Shown one piece after another: positions 25,559 through 33,276 of a stretch of DNA of 43,329 nucleotides. The stretch comes from Nonomuraea longispora. GTDB taxonomy: Bacteria; Actinomycetota; Actinomycetes; Streptosporangiales; Streptosporangiaceae. Under the pieces are notes generated by a model that was not told the origin of the DNA, searched no databases, and saw only the letters and a list, made by a program, of their open reading frames with translations. The stretch is from assembly GCF_004348345.1 (NCBI RefSeq), contig NZ_SMJZ01000060.1, positions 1 through 43,329 on the forward strand. Direction: 5' to 3'. Position numbers and translations under genes: made by a program. Position 1 is the stretch's first letter; every line of letters begins with the position of its first letter.

Positions 25559-26133
25559 CATGGAACCGGGCCCGCATCATGAGCGTGCTCGCGCGATGGT
25601 GGCTGCCGCTGTCCCTGACGCTGGGAGCGACGGGCGGGGCCGTGTACGCCGTGGCGAGCGACGCCGTCTACTCCGCCGACGCCTACGTCGTGGTGGTGGC
25701 GGGCGGCGACCCGGCGCAGGCGATCGACTTCGCCTCCGCCTACGCCCGCATCTCCGCCCACCCCGGCCTGCTCACCGGTGACGAGACCGAGTGGGACAGC
25801 CTGAGCGTGGCCGCCTCGCCGGACGCGCCGCTGGTGCGGCTCACGTCCGTGGCGCCCACCGCGTGGGTGGCCGCCGACCGCGCCAACCGGGCCGCCACCG
25901 CGCTGATCACGTACGCCAACAGGCACGCCACCGACACCCGCGTACGGCTGGCGCCCTTCGCCAGCGCGTCCATCCCGGCTCACCCCTCGGCCCCGGTGCC
26001 ACTGGTCGGCATCGCCGTCGGCGGCTTCGGCGCGGCCCTGGTCGCCGGGCTGGTCCGCCTGGCCGCGCCGCAGGCGCTCCGGCAGGTGCGGCGCGAAGAG
26101 CCCGCGCCGGTGCTGACCGGGGCGAAGGCGTGA
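25555..26133 (+). CDS. Wzz-like chain-length/co-polymerase protein without kinase domain
   Basis: 192 residues with helix 1 at about 15-35 (WWLPLSLTLGATGGAVYAVA), an extracytoplasmic segment of about 110 residues, and helix 2 at about 148-170 (PLVGIAVGGFGAALVAGLV) with a basic cytosolic tail. This is the two-helix layout of polysaccharide co-polymerases that set chain length. No Walker motif or Tyr cluster is present, so the usual actinobacterial BY-kinase part is missing. GGAGG lies 7 bases before ATG 25555, which overlaps the upstream stop. The call rests on topology and position. Confidence 0.75.
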   Translation: MTWNRARIMSVLARWWLPLSLTLGATGGAVYAVASDAVYSADAYVVVVAGGDPAQAIDFASAYARISAHPGLLTGDETEWDSLSVAASPDAPLVRLTSVAPTAWVAADRANRAATALITYANRHATDTRVRLAPFASASIPAHPSAPVPLVGIAVGGFGAALVAGLVRLAAPQALRQVRREEPAPVLTGAKA

Positions 26134-27323
26134 GCGCCGCGACGCCGGGCGCGTCCACGTCGCGGACCTCGCCTCCGATCCCGCGCGCCGGGCGGCCCAC
26201 GCTGCGTCCCACGCTGCGTCCCACGCTGGGGCCCACGCTGCGGGTCGTGCCGCGCAACGCGCTGGCGGGATTGGCGGAGGACTGGGCCGGCCTGTACGCG
26301 CGCAGTTCGGCCGCCACGCCGTTCCAGTCGTACAGCTGGCTCTGCTCCTGGTGGCGGGCGTACGGCACTCCGGGGCGGCTGCGGGTGTTCCTGGCCTACC
26401 GGGGCGGGCGGCTGGTCGCTGCGGCGCCCCTCAGGCTGGAGTACCGGCTGGGCTGCCGGGTGCTGACGCCCGTCGGCGGCGGGCAGTCCGACTTCACGGA
26501 CATCATGGTGGACGACGCCGAGGGCGAGGCGGGCCTGCGCGAGCTGCGAGCCGGGCTGCTCGCCCAGCCGGGCTGGGACGTGATCGACCTGCCCGAGGCG
26601 CGGCCGGGCGCGGCGATCCTGCGGCTGGCGGGGCTCTGGGGCGGCCGGGCCTGGACTCTGCCCGCCTCCACCTGCCTGCAACTGCCCGGCCGGCCGATCG
26701 AGCAGGTGATGGCCGGGCTCAACAGCCGGCGCGCACGGCGGCTGCGTACGGCGATGCGCAAGCTCGACGCGATGGACCTGTCGGTGGACGTGGTCGAGCC
26801 GGACCGGGTCGAGCACTCGGTGCGCGAGCTGCTGCGACTGCACGTCCTGCAGTGGGAGAGCCGGGGGATCAACGTCCAGCACACGGAGCCGCGCTTCATG
26901 GACCATCTGACGCGGGCCACGCGGTCGCTGGTGGTGGAGGACCGCGCGGTTCTGAAGGAGTTCAGGGTACGGGGACGGCTGCGGGCCTGCGATCTGACGG
27001 TGGTCGGCAAGGACTTCGTGGGCGGCTACCTGTACGGCGCGGATCCGGAGCTGCGCGCCGAGGCCGACGTGCTGACGATGTTGTTGCGGGACAACCTGGA
27101 GACGGCCCACCGGCTGGCCAAACCGGTGCTGAGCCTGCTGCGCGGCGACGAGCCGCACAAGGCGAAGTTCGGCTGCGAGGCGGTCGTCAACCAGCGGGTG
27201 ATGCTGGGCCGCGGCGTACGCTCGGCCGCCTACGCCGCGAGCGCCGGCACCCGGGCCGCGGGCCGGGAACTGCTGAAGCGGCGCTGCCCGCGGCTGGTGG
27301 AGAGGTTCGCGGCATGGCGGTGA
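26130..27323 (+). CDS. FemAB/CelD-like GNAT acyltransferase
   Basis: 397 residues. After a Pro/Thr/Arg-rich leader made of RPTL repeats comes a double-GNAT fold of the CelD/BcsL type: RNALAGLAEDWAGLYARSSA, TPFQSYSWLCSWWRAYG, then VGGGQSDFTDIMVDD, and LRACDLTVVGKDFVGGYLYG with a C-terminal LRGDEPHKAKFGCE. Relatives in exopolysaccharide loci are thought to acylate sugars, or like Fem proteins use aminoacyl-tRNA. No signal peptide, so a cytosolic donor such as acyl-CoA is likely. GTG 26130 overlaps the upstream stop (GTGA). Confidence 0.82.
   Translation: MSAATPGASTSRTSPPIPRAGRPTLRPTLRPTLGPTLRVVPRNALAGLAEDWAGLYARSSAATPFQSYSWLCSWWRAYGTPGRLRVFLAYRGGRLVAAAPLRLEYRLGCRVLTPVGGGQSDFTDIMVDDAEGEAGLRELRAGLLAQPGWDVIDLPEARPGAAILRLAGLWGGRAWTLPASTCLQLPGRPIEQVMAGLNSRRARRLRTAMRKLDAMDLSVDVVEPDRVEHSVRELLRLHVLQWESRGINVQHTEPRFMDHLTRATRSLVVEDRAVLKEFRVRGRLRACDLTVVGKDFVGGYLYGADPELRAEADVLTMLLRDNLETAHRLAKPVLSLLRGDEPHKAKFGCEAVVNQRVMLGRGVRSAAYAASAGTRAAGRELLKRRCPRLVERFAAWR
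26196..26243. repeat. 12-bp tandem repeat, 4 units
   Basis: Four units of CCCACGCTGCGT (the third and fourth with changes) lie at 26196, 26208, 26220 and 26232. They encode the PTLR repeats in the N-terminal leader of the acyltransferase. Confidence 0.9.
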
Positions 27324-28501
27324 GGCCGCGCGTCCTGCACGTCACCCAGCCGGTGGACGGCGGGGTCGGCGCGTACGTGGCGATGGCCGCCGCCGACCAG
27401 GCGCGGCGGGGCTGGCGGGTCGCGGTCGCCTGCCCGCCGGCCGGTCCGCTGGCCGGCGACCTGGCCGGTTCGGGCGTGCCCTGCCTGGCCTGGGAGGCGA
27501 CCCGCGCGCCGGGTGCCGCCGACGTGGGGCAGGCGGCCCGGCTGGCGCGGATCGTCGGAGAGTTCGGCCCCGACGTGGTGCACCTGCACTCCTCCAAGGC
27601 CGGGCTGGCGGGCCGGGCCACGCTGAGGGGACGGGTGCCCACCGTCTTCCAGCCGCACGGCTGGTCCTGGCTGGCCGCCCGCGGCGTGCTCGCCGCCGCC
27701 TGCCTGGGCTGGGAACGGCTGGCCGCGCGCTGGGCCGACCTGGTGGTCTGCGTGGGCGAGGGCGAGGCGGCGCTGGCCAGGCGGCACGGCGTGCCCGCCG
27801 AGCTCGTGGTGGTCCGCAACGGCGTGGACCTGCGCCGCTTCCGGCCGGCCTCCCCGGCGGAACGTACGGCGGCCCGCGCGGGCCACGGCATCCCCGAGGG
27901 AACGCCGCTGGCGGTCTGCGTCGGCCGGGTCACCCGGCAGAAGGGCCAGGACCTGCTGCTGTCGGCGTGGGAACGGGTGGCCGCGCGCGACGGCGCGGCC
28001 CGGTTGGTCGTCGTCGGCGACGGCCCGCTGCTGCCCGAGCTGCGGGCGCGGGCCGTGCCGCGCGTTCACTTCACCGGCGACGTGTCCGACGCCAGGCCCT
28101 GGTACGTCGCGGCCGACGTGGTGGTGCTGCCCTCCCGCTGGGAGGGGCTGCCGCTCACGGCGCTGGAGGCGCTGGCCACGGGGCGTTGCCTCATCGCCTG
28201 CGGCGTGCCTGGGATCTCCGAGCTGGTGTCCGGGGCCGTCGGCGCGCTCGTGCCGCCCGGTGACGCGGCGGCGTTGGCGGAGGCGCTGCTGCTCAGGCTC
28301 GGGAGCCCCTCGCTGGCGGCGGCGGAGGGCTCGGCCGCCGTCGAGCTGGCGGCCGGATTCGACGCGGGCGGGTCGATGGACGCGCTCGCCGAGTGCACGC
28401 TCGGGCTGCTCGGAGTCGGTACGGGGAACGGCCGCCGGCGCAGCCGCTCGCGGAAGATCTCCGCCGAGCGCGGGTTCGACGAGCACTGCCAGATGCCGTG
28501 A
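27314..28501 (+). CDS. Glycosyltransferase family 4 (second)
   Basis: A GT-B protein of 395 residues: VRPRVLHVTQPVDGGVGAYV at the start, VVHLHSSKAGLAGR in the acceptor domain, VCVGRVTRQKGQDLLLSAWE opening the donor domain, and EX7E in LPSRWEGLPLTALEALATG. ATG 27314 has GGAGAGG about 8 bases upstream; GTG 27320 overlapping the previous stop (GTGA) is an alternative. The fold is complete by about codon 365 (LAECTLGLLGVGT). The last 25 residues (GNGRRRSRSRK onward) lie antisense to the end of the GH26 domain and look non-native, as if the original stop was lost. Confidence 0.9.
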   Translation: MAVRPRVLHVTQPVDGGVGAYVAMAAADQARRGWRVAVACPPAGPLAGDLAGSGVPCLAWEATRAPGAADVGQAARLARIVGEFGPDVVHLHSSKAGLAGRATLRGRVPTVFQPHGWSWLAARGVLAAACLGWERLAARWADLVVCVGEGEAALARRHGVPAELVVVRNGVDLRRFRPASPAERTAARAGHGIPEGTPLAVCVGRVTRQKGQDLLLSAWERVAARDGAARLVVVGDGPLLPELRARAVPRVHFTGDVSDARPWYVAADVVVLPSRWEGLPLTALEALATGRCLIACGVPGISELVSGAVGALVPPGDAAALAEALLLRLGSPSLAAAEGSAAVELAAGFDAGGSMDALAECTLGLLGVGTGNGRRRSRSRKISAERGFDEHCQMP

Positions 28502-29406
28502 GGACAGTAATCGGAGATCGAGTGATAGAGCACGTTGTGACTGTCGATCCAGTCGAGCATCCGGCGGACATAGTCGGGCCGGTCGCCGTTGCGGAACAGC
28601 CCCCACTCGGGGAACGAGATGGCCTTGCCGTGCTGGGCCGCGAAGTCGGCGTGCGCCTGCAGCCCGTACGGCTGGGTGACGTAGTCGGAGAAGTCGTCGC
28701 CAGGTCCCTGGTCGTAGCTGTCCATGCCGATGATGTCGACCACGTCGTCACCCGGGTAACACTCCGTCCAGGGGATGGCGTCGAGCCCGCGGCTGGGCGC
28801 GAAGTCGAAGCGGAATCGCTGGCCCGGCGTCGCGCGCATGGCCGCCACGATGCGCCGCCAGTACTGCTTCCACGCCTGCGGGTCGGGCGCGCAGCGGCTG
28901 GAGTAGGTCGTGCCGTTCATCTCCCAGCCGAGCACGATGATCGTGTCACCCGCGCCGGCGGAGACCAGCTTCCTGCCGAGCTCGCCGAAGTGGTGGTCGC
29001 GCTCGCCGCGTGCGCCCTCGGCCAGCCGCTGGGCCACCTCGTGGTCCGGCATCCTCGACTCGTTCGGCGCGACCATCGGCACGTTCAGCGCCAGGACCCG
29101 GTCCGGCTCGGCGCTTCTCCAGCGGGTCCAGGGGCCGAGCACGAACTCGGCCCCCTCGATCGACTTCCACGTCTCGCCGGGCAGGTAGGTGCGTCCCACC
29201 GTCACGCTGCTCTTCAACCAGGACTCGAAGCGCTCCAGGTGCACGGGGCCGCGCGAGTCGGAGCCGAGGAAGACACCCAGCGCCGCGCCGGGACGCTGCC
29301 GGTGGTCCGGCGGGTTGTCGCCCCGTGCGCTCAGGCCCAGCCACACCGCCGCCGCAATCGTGACGATCGCCAGCGAACAACGCAGACAGCCCTTTCTCAT
29401 CACCAT
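28066..29406 (-). CDS. Exported GH26-like glycoside hydrolase with antisense-derived tail
   Basis: 446 residues. The N-terminal hydrophobic anchor or signal is CSLAIVTIAAAVWLGLSA. The catalytic (beta/alpha)8 region has GVFLGSDS, the acid/base Glu in IIVLGWEMNG, FDFAPSRG, and the nucleophile Glu in ISFPEWGLFRNG. GH26 enzymes cleave beta-mannans and related polymers. In a polysaccharide locus it may trim or release the product. The domain ends near RSAEIFRERLRRR. The remaining roughly 116 residues are Ser/Ala/Pro-rich and lie antisense to the glycosyltransferase gene (28066-28501), so they are probably an artefact of a lost stop. ATG 29406 is chosen because GGGGGA lies 6 bases upstream. Confidence 0.82.
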   Translation of the reverse strand: MVMRKGCLRCSLAIVTIAAAVWLGLSARGDNPPDHRQRPGAALGVFLGSDSRGPVHLERFESWLKSSVTVGRTYLPGETWKSIEGAEFVLGPWTRWRSAEPDRVLALNVPMVAPNESRMPDHEVAQRLAEGARGERDHHFGELGRKLVSAGAGDTIIVLGWEMNGTTYSSRCAPDPQAWKQYWRRIVAAMRATPGQRFRFDFAPSRGLDAIPWTECYPGDDVVDIIGMDSYDQGPGDDFSDYVTQPYGLQAHADFAAQHGKAISFPEWGLFRNGDRPDYVRRMLDWIDSHNVLYHSISDYCPHGIWQCSSNPRSAEIFRERLRRRPFPVPTPSSPSVHSASASIDPPASNPAASSTAAEPSAAASEGLPSLSSSASANAAASPGGTSAPTAPDTSSEIPGTPQAMRQRPVASASSAVSGSPSQREGSTTTSAATYQGLASDTSPVK

Positions 29407-29523
29407 CGCATATCCCCCGTCGGAGTTTTCCCTCATTCCCTACACCTCGAATAACGGCCGATCGGATATGCAACCTGGGATTTGCCGGATCAATAGCTAT
29501 TCGTAAGGAGTAGGACGTACATC

Positions 29524-30735
29524 ATGTTCGATTGCACCGTCCCGGCGCTCCTTCTGCGACTGGACTCCAATGTCTTTCATCACGGGACGCTCGGTGCCAT
29601 TCGCTCGCTCGGCAGGGCCGGGGTGGAGGTGCACGGGCTCGTCGAGGGCGCGCACGCGCCGACGTACCGCTCCCGGTACCTGGCGCGGATGCACACGTGG
29701 TCGCGCGGCCGGGACACCGTCCGGACGCTCACGCGGGTCGCCGAGCGCATCGGACGGCGGGCCGTGCTCCTGACGCTGGACGACGCCGGGGCCATCGCGG
29801 TCGCCGAGCACGCGGCCGAACTGCGTCCGTACTACCTCCTCCCCGGCCAGCCGCCCGGCCTGCCGCGCAGGCTGGCGGACAAGCGCCTGCTGCACCGGCT
29901 CTGCACCACGCTCGGCGTCGTCCACCCGGAGACCCGCCTGATCAGGGGCGCGGACGACGCGGCGGTGGCCGTCGCCGACTTCGGGCTGCCGCTGGTCGCC
30001 AAATGGGCGCAACCCTGGCTGCTGCCCGCGGGGTTGCGCAGGACCGGCCTGGTGCGCGGGACCCAGCAGGTGGCGCGGCTGCTCCAGCACGTGGAGAGGA
30101 GCGAGCTGCTGTTCCAGCGTTTCGTACCGGGCGGGCCGGGCTCGGACTGGTTCTTCCACGGCTATTTCGACGAGAACTCCCGCTGCCTGTACGGCGGCGC
30201 GGGACGCAAGGAACGCGCCTACCCGCGAGGCGCCGGGCTCACCACCTGGGGGCGGTGGCTGCCCAACCCGGTCGTGGAGGACACGGCGCAAGAGCTGGCG
30301 ATGACGCTCGGCTACCGCGGGGTCGTCGACATCGACTTCCGCCACGACCCGTCGGCGGACGCCTACCACCTGCTCGACTTCAACCCCCGGCTCGGCGCCC
30401 AGTTCCGCCTGTTCACCGACGGCGACGGCCTCGACCTCGTACGCGCCGCCCACCTGCATCTCTCGGGCCGGTGGACGGGCCGGTCGACGGGCCGGTCGAC
30501 GGTGCCGGGCAGGGCCGGTCACGGCCGGACGTACGTGGTGGAGAACTACGACCTCTTCACGGCCGGCCCGAAAAGCCTGCGCGCCCTGTGCGTGGCCGAT
30601 GAATTCGCCTGGTTGTCGGCCGACGACCCCCGGCCTTTCGTGGGAATGGCCGGTCAGACCATAAAGCGTGGTATGGCCCGGCTCGCCGGGTCACGGAAAC
30701 AACGATGGAGGAAATTTGCGCACGCCGGTGATTGA
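29524..30735 (+). CDS. ATP-grasp domain protein (carboxylate-amine ligase type)
   Basis: ATP-grasp enzymes activate a carboxylate as acyl phosphate and join it to an amine, thiol or alcohol. 403 residues. The N-terminal domain (LRLDSNVFHHGTLGAIRSLG, RAGVEVHGLV) resembles the pre-ATP-grasp fold. The ATP-binding part has LADKRLLHRLCTTLGVVHPE, LVAKWAQPW and LLFQRFVPGGPGSDWFFHGY. The metal-binding end is GVVDIDFRHDP and LLDFNPRLGAQF. It diverges from the GH26 gene across 117 bp and overlaps the oxidoreductase gene by 20 bases. Substrate unknown. An amide-linked decoration or a small metabolite made by the pair are the main options. The AAGGAG upstream is 13 bases from ATG 29524, rather far. Confidence 0.85.
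   Translation: MFDCTVPALLLRLDSNVFHHGTLGAIRSLGRAGVEVHGLVEGAHAPTYRSRYLARMHTWSRGRDTVRTLTRVAERIGRRAVLLTLDDAGAIAVAEHAAELRPYYLLPGQPPGLPRRLADKRLLHRLCTTLGVVHPETRLIRGADDAAVAVADFGLPLVAKWAQPWLLPAGLRRTGLVRGTQQVARLLQHVERSELLFQRFVPGGPGSDWFFHGYFDENSRCLYGGAGRKERAYPRGAGLTTWGRWLPNPVVEDTAQELAMTLGYRGVVDIDFRHDPSADAYHLLDFNPRLGAQFRLFTDGDGLDLVRAAHLHLSGRWTGRSTGRSTVPGRAGHGRTYVVENYDLFTAGPKSLRALCVADEFAWLSADDPRPFVGMAGQTIKRGMARLAGSRKQRWRKFAHAGD
30465..30500. repeat. 12-bp tandem repeat, 3 units
   Basis: GGGCCGGTGGAC, GGGCCGGTCGAC, GGGCCGGTCGAC at 30465, 30477 and 30489. They encode GRST-like repeats late in the ATP-grasp protein, outside the conserved core. Confidence 0.88.
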
Positions 30736-31930
30736 CGTGGCGATCGTGGGCGCGGGCCCGTACGGGCTTTCCGCGGCTGCTCACGCGCTGGGCGCGGGAC
30801 TCGACGCCCGGATATTCGGAAAACCGATGCGGGCGTGGGAATTCCATATGCCCCGCGGAATGCTGCTGAAGTCGGAGGCCGCCGCGTCCCATCTCGCCGA
30901 CCCCGGGCGGCGCTACGGTCTCGACGCGTTCCACCGCTACGCGTACGGCGAGCCGGTGCCGGTGGAGCGGTTCGTCGCGTACGGCAAGTGGTTCCGCGCG
31001 CGCACGGTGGGTCAGGCGCTCGACGAGTCGGAGGTGACGGCCGTCGGCGCCGAGGGGAACCTGTTCGCGCTCACGCTGTCGTCGGGGGCGTCCATGCTGG
31101 CCAGGGCCGTGGTGCTGGCGGTGGGGCACCTGCCGTTCGCCTACCGGCCCTGCGTCCTGGCCGGGCTGCCGCCCGAGGCGGCCACGCACAGCTGCGACCA
31201 TCACGAGCCGGCCGTGTTCGCGGGCCGCGACGTGACCGTGCTGGGGGCGGGGCAGTCGGCGCTGGAGACCGCGACGCTGCTGGCGGAGGCCGGGGCGAGC
31301 GTCCGGCTCGTCGCGAGGGCGGGCGCGCTGGCGTGGAACGACGTCCCGCAGGAGCGGCGCTCACTGCCGGCCCGTGTGCGGGCGCCGCGCTCCAAGCTCG
31401 GCGGCGGCTGGCCCTCCGTGGCCTGGTCCCGGCTGCCTGGCGCGATCAGGCACCTGCCGGGCGCGGCCCGCGACCACGTCGTACGCACCGCGCTCGGACC
31501 CGCCGGCGCCTGGTGGCTGCGCGACCGTTTCGAGGGGGCCGTCAAGGTGACCCTGGGCGCGCGGCTGACCGGTTCCGAGTACGGCGACGGCGTACGGCTG
31601 CACCTGAGGGACCTGTCGGGAGCGGCCACCACGCTGGAGACCGAGCACGTGATCGCGGCCACCGGCTACCGGGTGGAGGTGGCGAGGATCACGATGCTCC
31701 GTGAGGACCTTCGGCGCGCGGTGGGGTCGCAGGGGCCCGCGCCGCGGCTCAGCGGCACCTTTGAGACGCCCGTCCCCGGGCTGCACCTGGTCGGGCTGGC
31801 GGCGGCGGCCACGTTCGGGCCTTCCATGCGGTTCGTGTGCGGGTGCGACTTCGCCGCCCGGCGCGTGACGAGGGGCCTCGTGAGGCGCCTGCGCGGCTCG
31901 CGGCGTGCGGCGAAATTGCCGTTGTCTTGA
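30716..31930 (+). CDS. FAD/NAD(P)-dependent oxidoreductase (flavin monooxygenase-like)
   Basis: 404 residues with two Rossmann motifs: FAD-binding VAIVGAGPYGLSAAAHAL at the N-terminus and NAD(P)-binding VTVLGAGQSALETATLL in the middle, plus IAATGYR near the end. That is the layout of class B flavoprotein monooxygenases and urate-hydroxylase-like proteins, which hydroxylate small amines or heterocycles. MPRGMLLKSEAAASHLADP is a family-typical block. TTG 30716 is chosen because GGAGG lies 5 bases upstream; it begins 20 bases inside the ATP-grasp gene, so the two are coupled. Together they may build a hydroxylated, amide-linked substituent; that is inference. Confidence 0.85.
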   Translation: MRTPVIDVAIVGAGPYGLSAAAHALGAGLDARIFGKPMRAWEFHMPRGMLLKSEAAASHLADPGRRYGLDAFHRYAYGEPVPVERFVAYGKWFRARTVGQALDESEVTAVGAEGNLFALTLSSGASMLARAVVLAVGHLPFAYRPCVLAGLPPEAATHSCDHHEPAVFAGRDVTVLGAGQSALETATLLAEAGASVRLVARAGALAWNDVPQERRSLPARVRAPRSKLGGGWPSVAWSRLPGAIRHLPGAARDHVVRTALGPAGAWWLRDRFEGAVKVTLGARLTGSEYGDGVRLHLRDLSGAATTLETEHVIAATGYRVEVARITMLREDLRRAVGSQGPAPRLSGTFETPVPGLHLVGLAAAATFGPSMRFVCGCDFAARRVTRGLVRRLRGSRRAAKLPLS

Positions 31931-31998
31931 CCGTGTCCCGCCGTCGGCGGATCAGGCAGGACGGTTAGATCTGGATCACGAGCTTCGGGGGAGCAAAC

Positions 31999-33174
31999 AT
32001 GGCTTTTCGCGTGATGGTGGCCTGCACGGCCACGGCGTTCGTCGGCGTCTCGGGGGTCGCTCCCGTCGCGCGTGCCGACAGCGCGCCATCGTCGTTCGCC
32101 AACTCGGCCACGGTGGCCTCGGGCCGCACGCCGTCCGGGGTGACGGTGACGGTGCGCAAGCAGATGATCGGGACGGCGCGGGTGACGTCGGCCGAGGCGT
32201 CGCCCGCCAACCCGGCGGCGCCCGACGACGAATACCTGACCCCGGCCAACTCCAAGACGTCCGCGGGTTTCGTCGACCTCTACGAGGGGTTCGAGGCCGA
32301 GGACGGCAAGTGGAGCGACGTCGCCCAGTTGACGTTCACCTTCTCCCGGCCCGTACGCGACCCGCGGCTGCACGTGTTCGGCACGGGCGGCGCGTCCGGC
32401 GAGTCCAGGAAGCGCCGCGACGACTACTGGCCCGCCGTCGAACTGGTCGGCGGAGTGCCCGCCAGGCCCACGTTCTCCTGGGCGGCCGGGTTCCCGGGCT
32501 ACCGGGTCACGAGCGACGCGATCAACCCGGAAAGGGTCTACTCCACCCGCTCCACGACCTGCGGGGTGGTCTACACCTGCGGGACTGTCAAGGTGAACGG
32601 CACGGTCAGCGCGTTCACGGTCCGGCTGAAGGCGCATGACGTGCGCCACGGGAGCGGCGGGTCCGTGTCGCAGATGTGGGCGGCGTTCAAGCTGTCGCTG
32701 GCCGAGGACGTCTCCGACGCGCCGGCCTCTTACGGCGTGGCCTCCCACGCGCTCACGGACTCCCACCTCGGGTGGTCCGTGAGCGAGGACCACACCGACG
32801 AGGTGAGCATGACCCCGCGCGCCGTGGCCCTGGACACGGGCGACGACGCCATGGAGGCCGGGGAGGGGAACAGTGTGATCAGCGGCGGCAGGTGCAGGAT
32901 CTCGGTGCCGGTGACCGCCGGATCGCCGTCGAAGGTCGCCGGCTGGATCGACTTCGACCGCGACGGCCGCTTCGACGCCGACGAGCGGGCCACCACGACG
33001 GTCGACGAGGGGGCGTCGTCCGCGGAGCTGACGTGGCGGCTTCCCGAGTCGCTGCCCAACGGCCCCGTCTGGATGCGGCTGCGCATGGTCGCGAGGGCGG
33101 AGTCCGTGACCTCGCCGACGGGATGGGCCGACAGCGGCGAGGTCGAGGACCACCAGATCCAGTTCGTCGAGTGA
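31999..33174 (+). CDS. Secreted GEVED-domain protein
   Basis: 391 residues with a Sec signal ending VARADSA at about residue 27. A beta-rich first domain (residues about 30-225, including one Cys pair CGVVYTCG) is followed by the block SDAPASYGVASHALTDSHLG and a C-terminal domain that ends SGEVEDHQIQFVE. SDAPxSYG plus GEVEDxQ are hallmarks of GEVED modules, found in large bacterial surface proteins. WIDFDRDGRFDADERA looks like a calcium-type Asp loop. No LPXTG or anchor, so it is released or binds the wall non-covalently. A good ribosome site (GGGGGAG) precedes ATG 31999. It may be the extracellular partner of the polysaccharide; that is inference from position. Confidence 0.82.
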   Translation: MAFRVMVACTATAFVGVSGVAPVARADSAPSSFANSATVASGRTPSGVTVTVRKQMIGTARVTSAEASPANPAAPDDEYLTPANSKTSAGFVDLYEGFEAEDGKWSDVAQLTFTFSRPVRDPRLHVFGTGGASGESRKRRDDYWPAVELVGGVPARPTFSWAAGFPGYRVTSDAINPERVYSTRSTTCGVVYTCGTVKVNGTVSAFTVRLKAHDVRHGSGGSVSQMWAAFKLSLAEDVSDAPASYGVASHALTDSHLGWSVSEDHTDEVSMTPRAVALDTGDDAMEAGEGNSVISGGRCRISVPVTAGSPSKVAGWIDFDRDGRFDADERATTTVDEGASSAELTWRLPESLPNGPVWMRLRMVARAESVTSPTGWADSGEVEDHQIQFVE

Positions 33175-33200
33175 GCCGCGCGACCGCCGCCGACAATTAG

Positions 33201-33228
33201 GCAAGTTGTCACCCCTGTCACAACTTGC
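33201..33228. promoter_or_regulatory. Inverted repeat upstream of the phosphodiesterase gene
   Basis: GCAAGTTGT (33201-33209) and ACAACTTGC (33220-33228) are perfect 9-bp arms with a 10-bp spacer. It lies 26 bases after the GEVED stop and 48 before the next start, with no U-tract. It could be an operator or a weak terminator. Confidence 0.5.
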
Positions 33229-33276
33229 ACGCGTAACGTGTCACGCATCCCTTACCTCCCATGTCAAGGAGATGCG

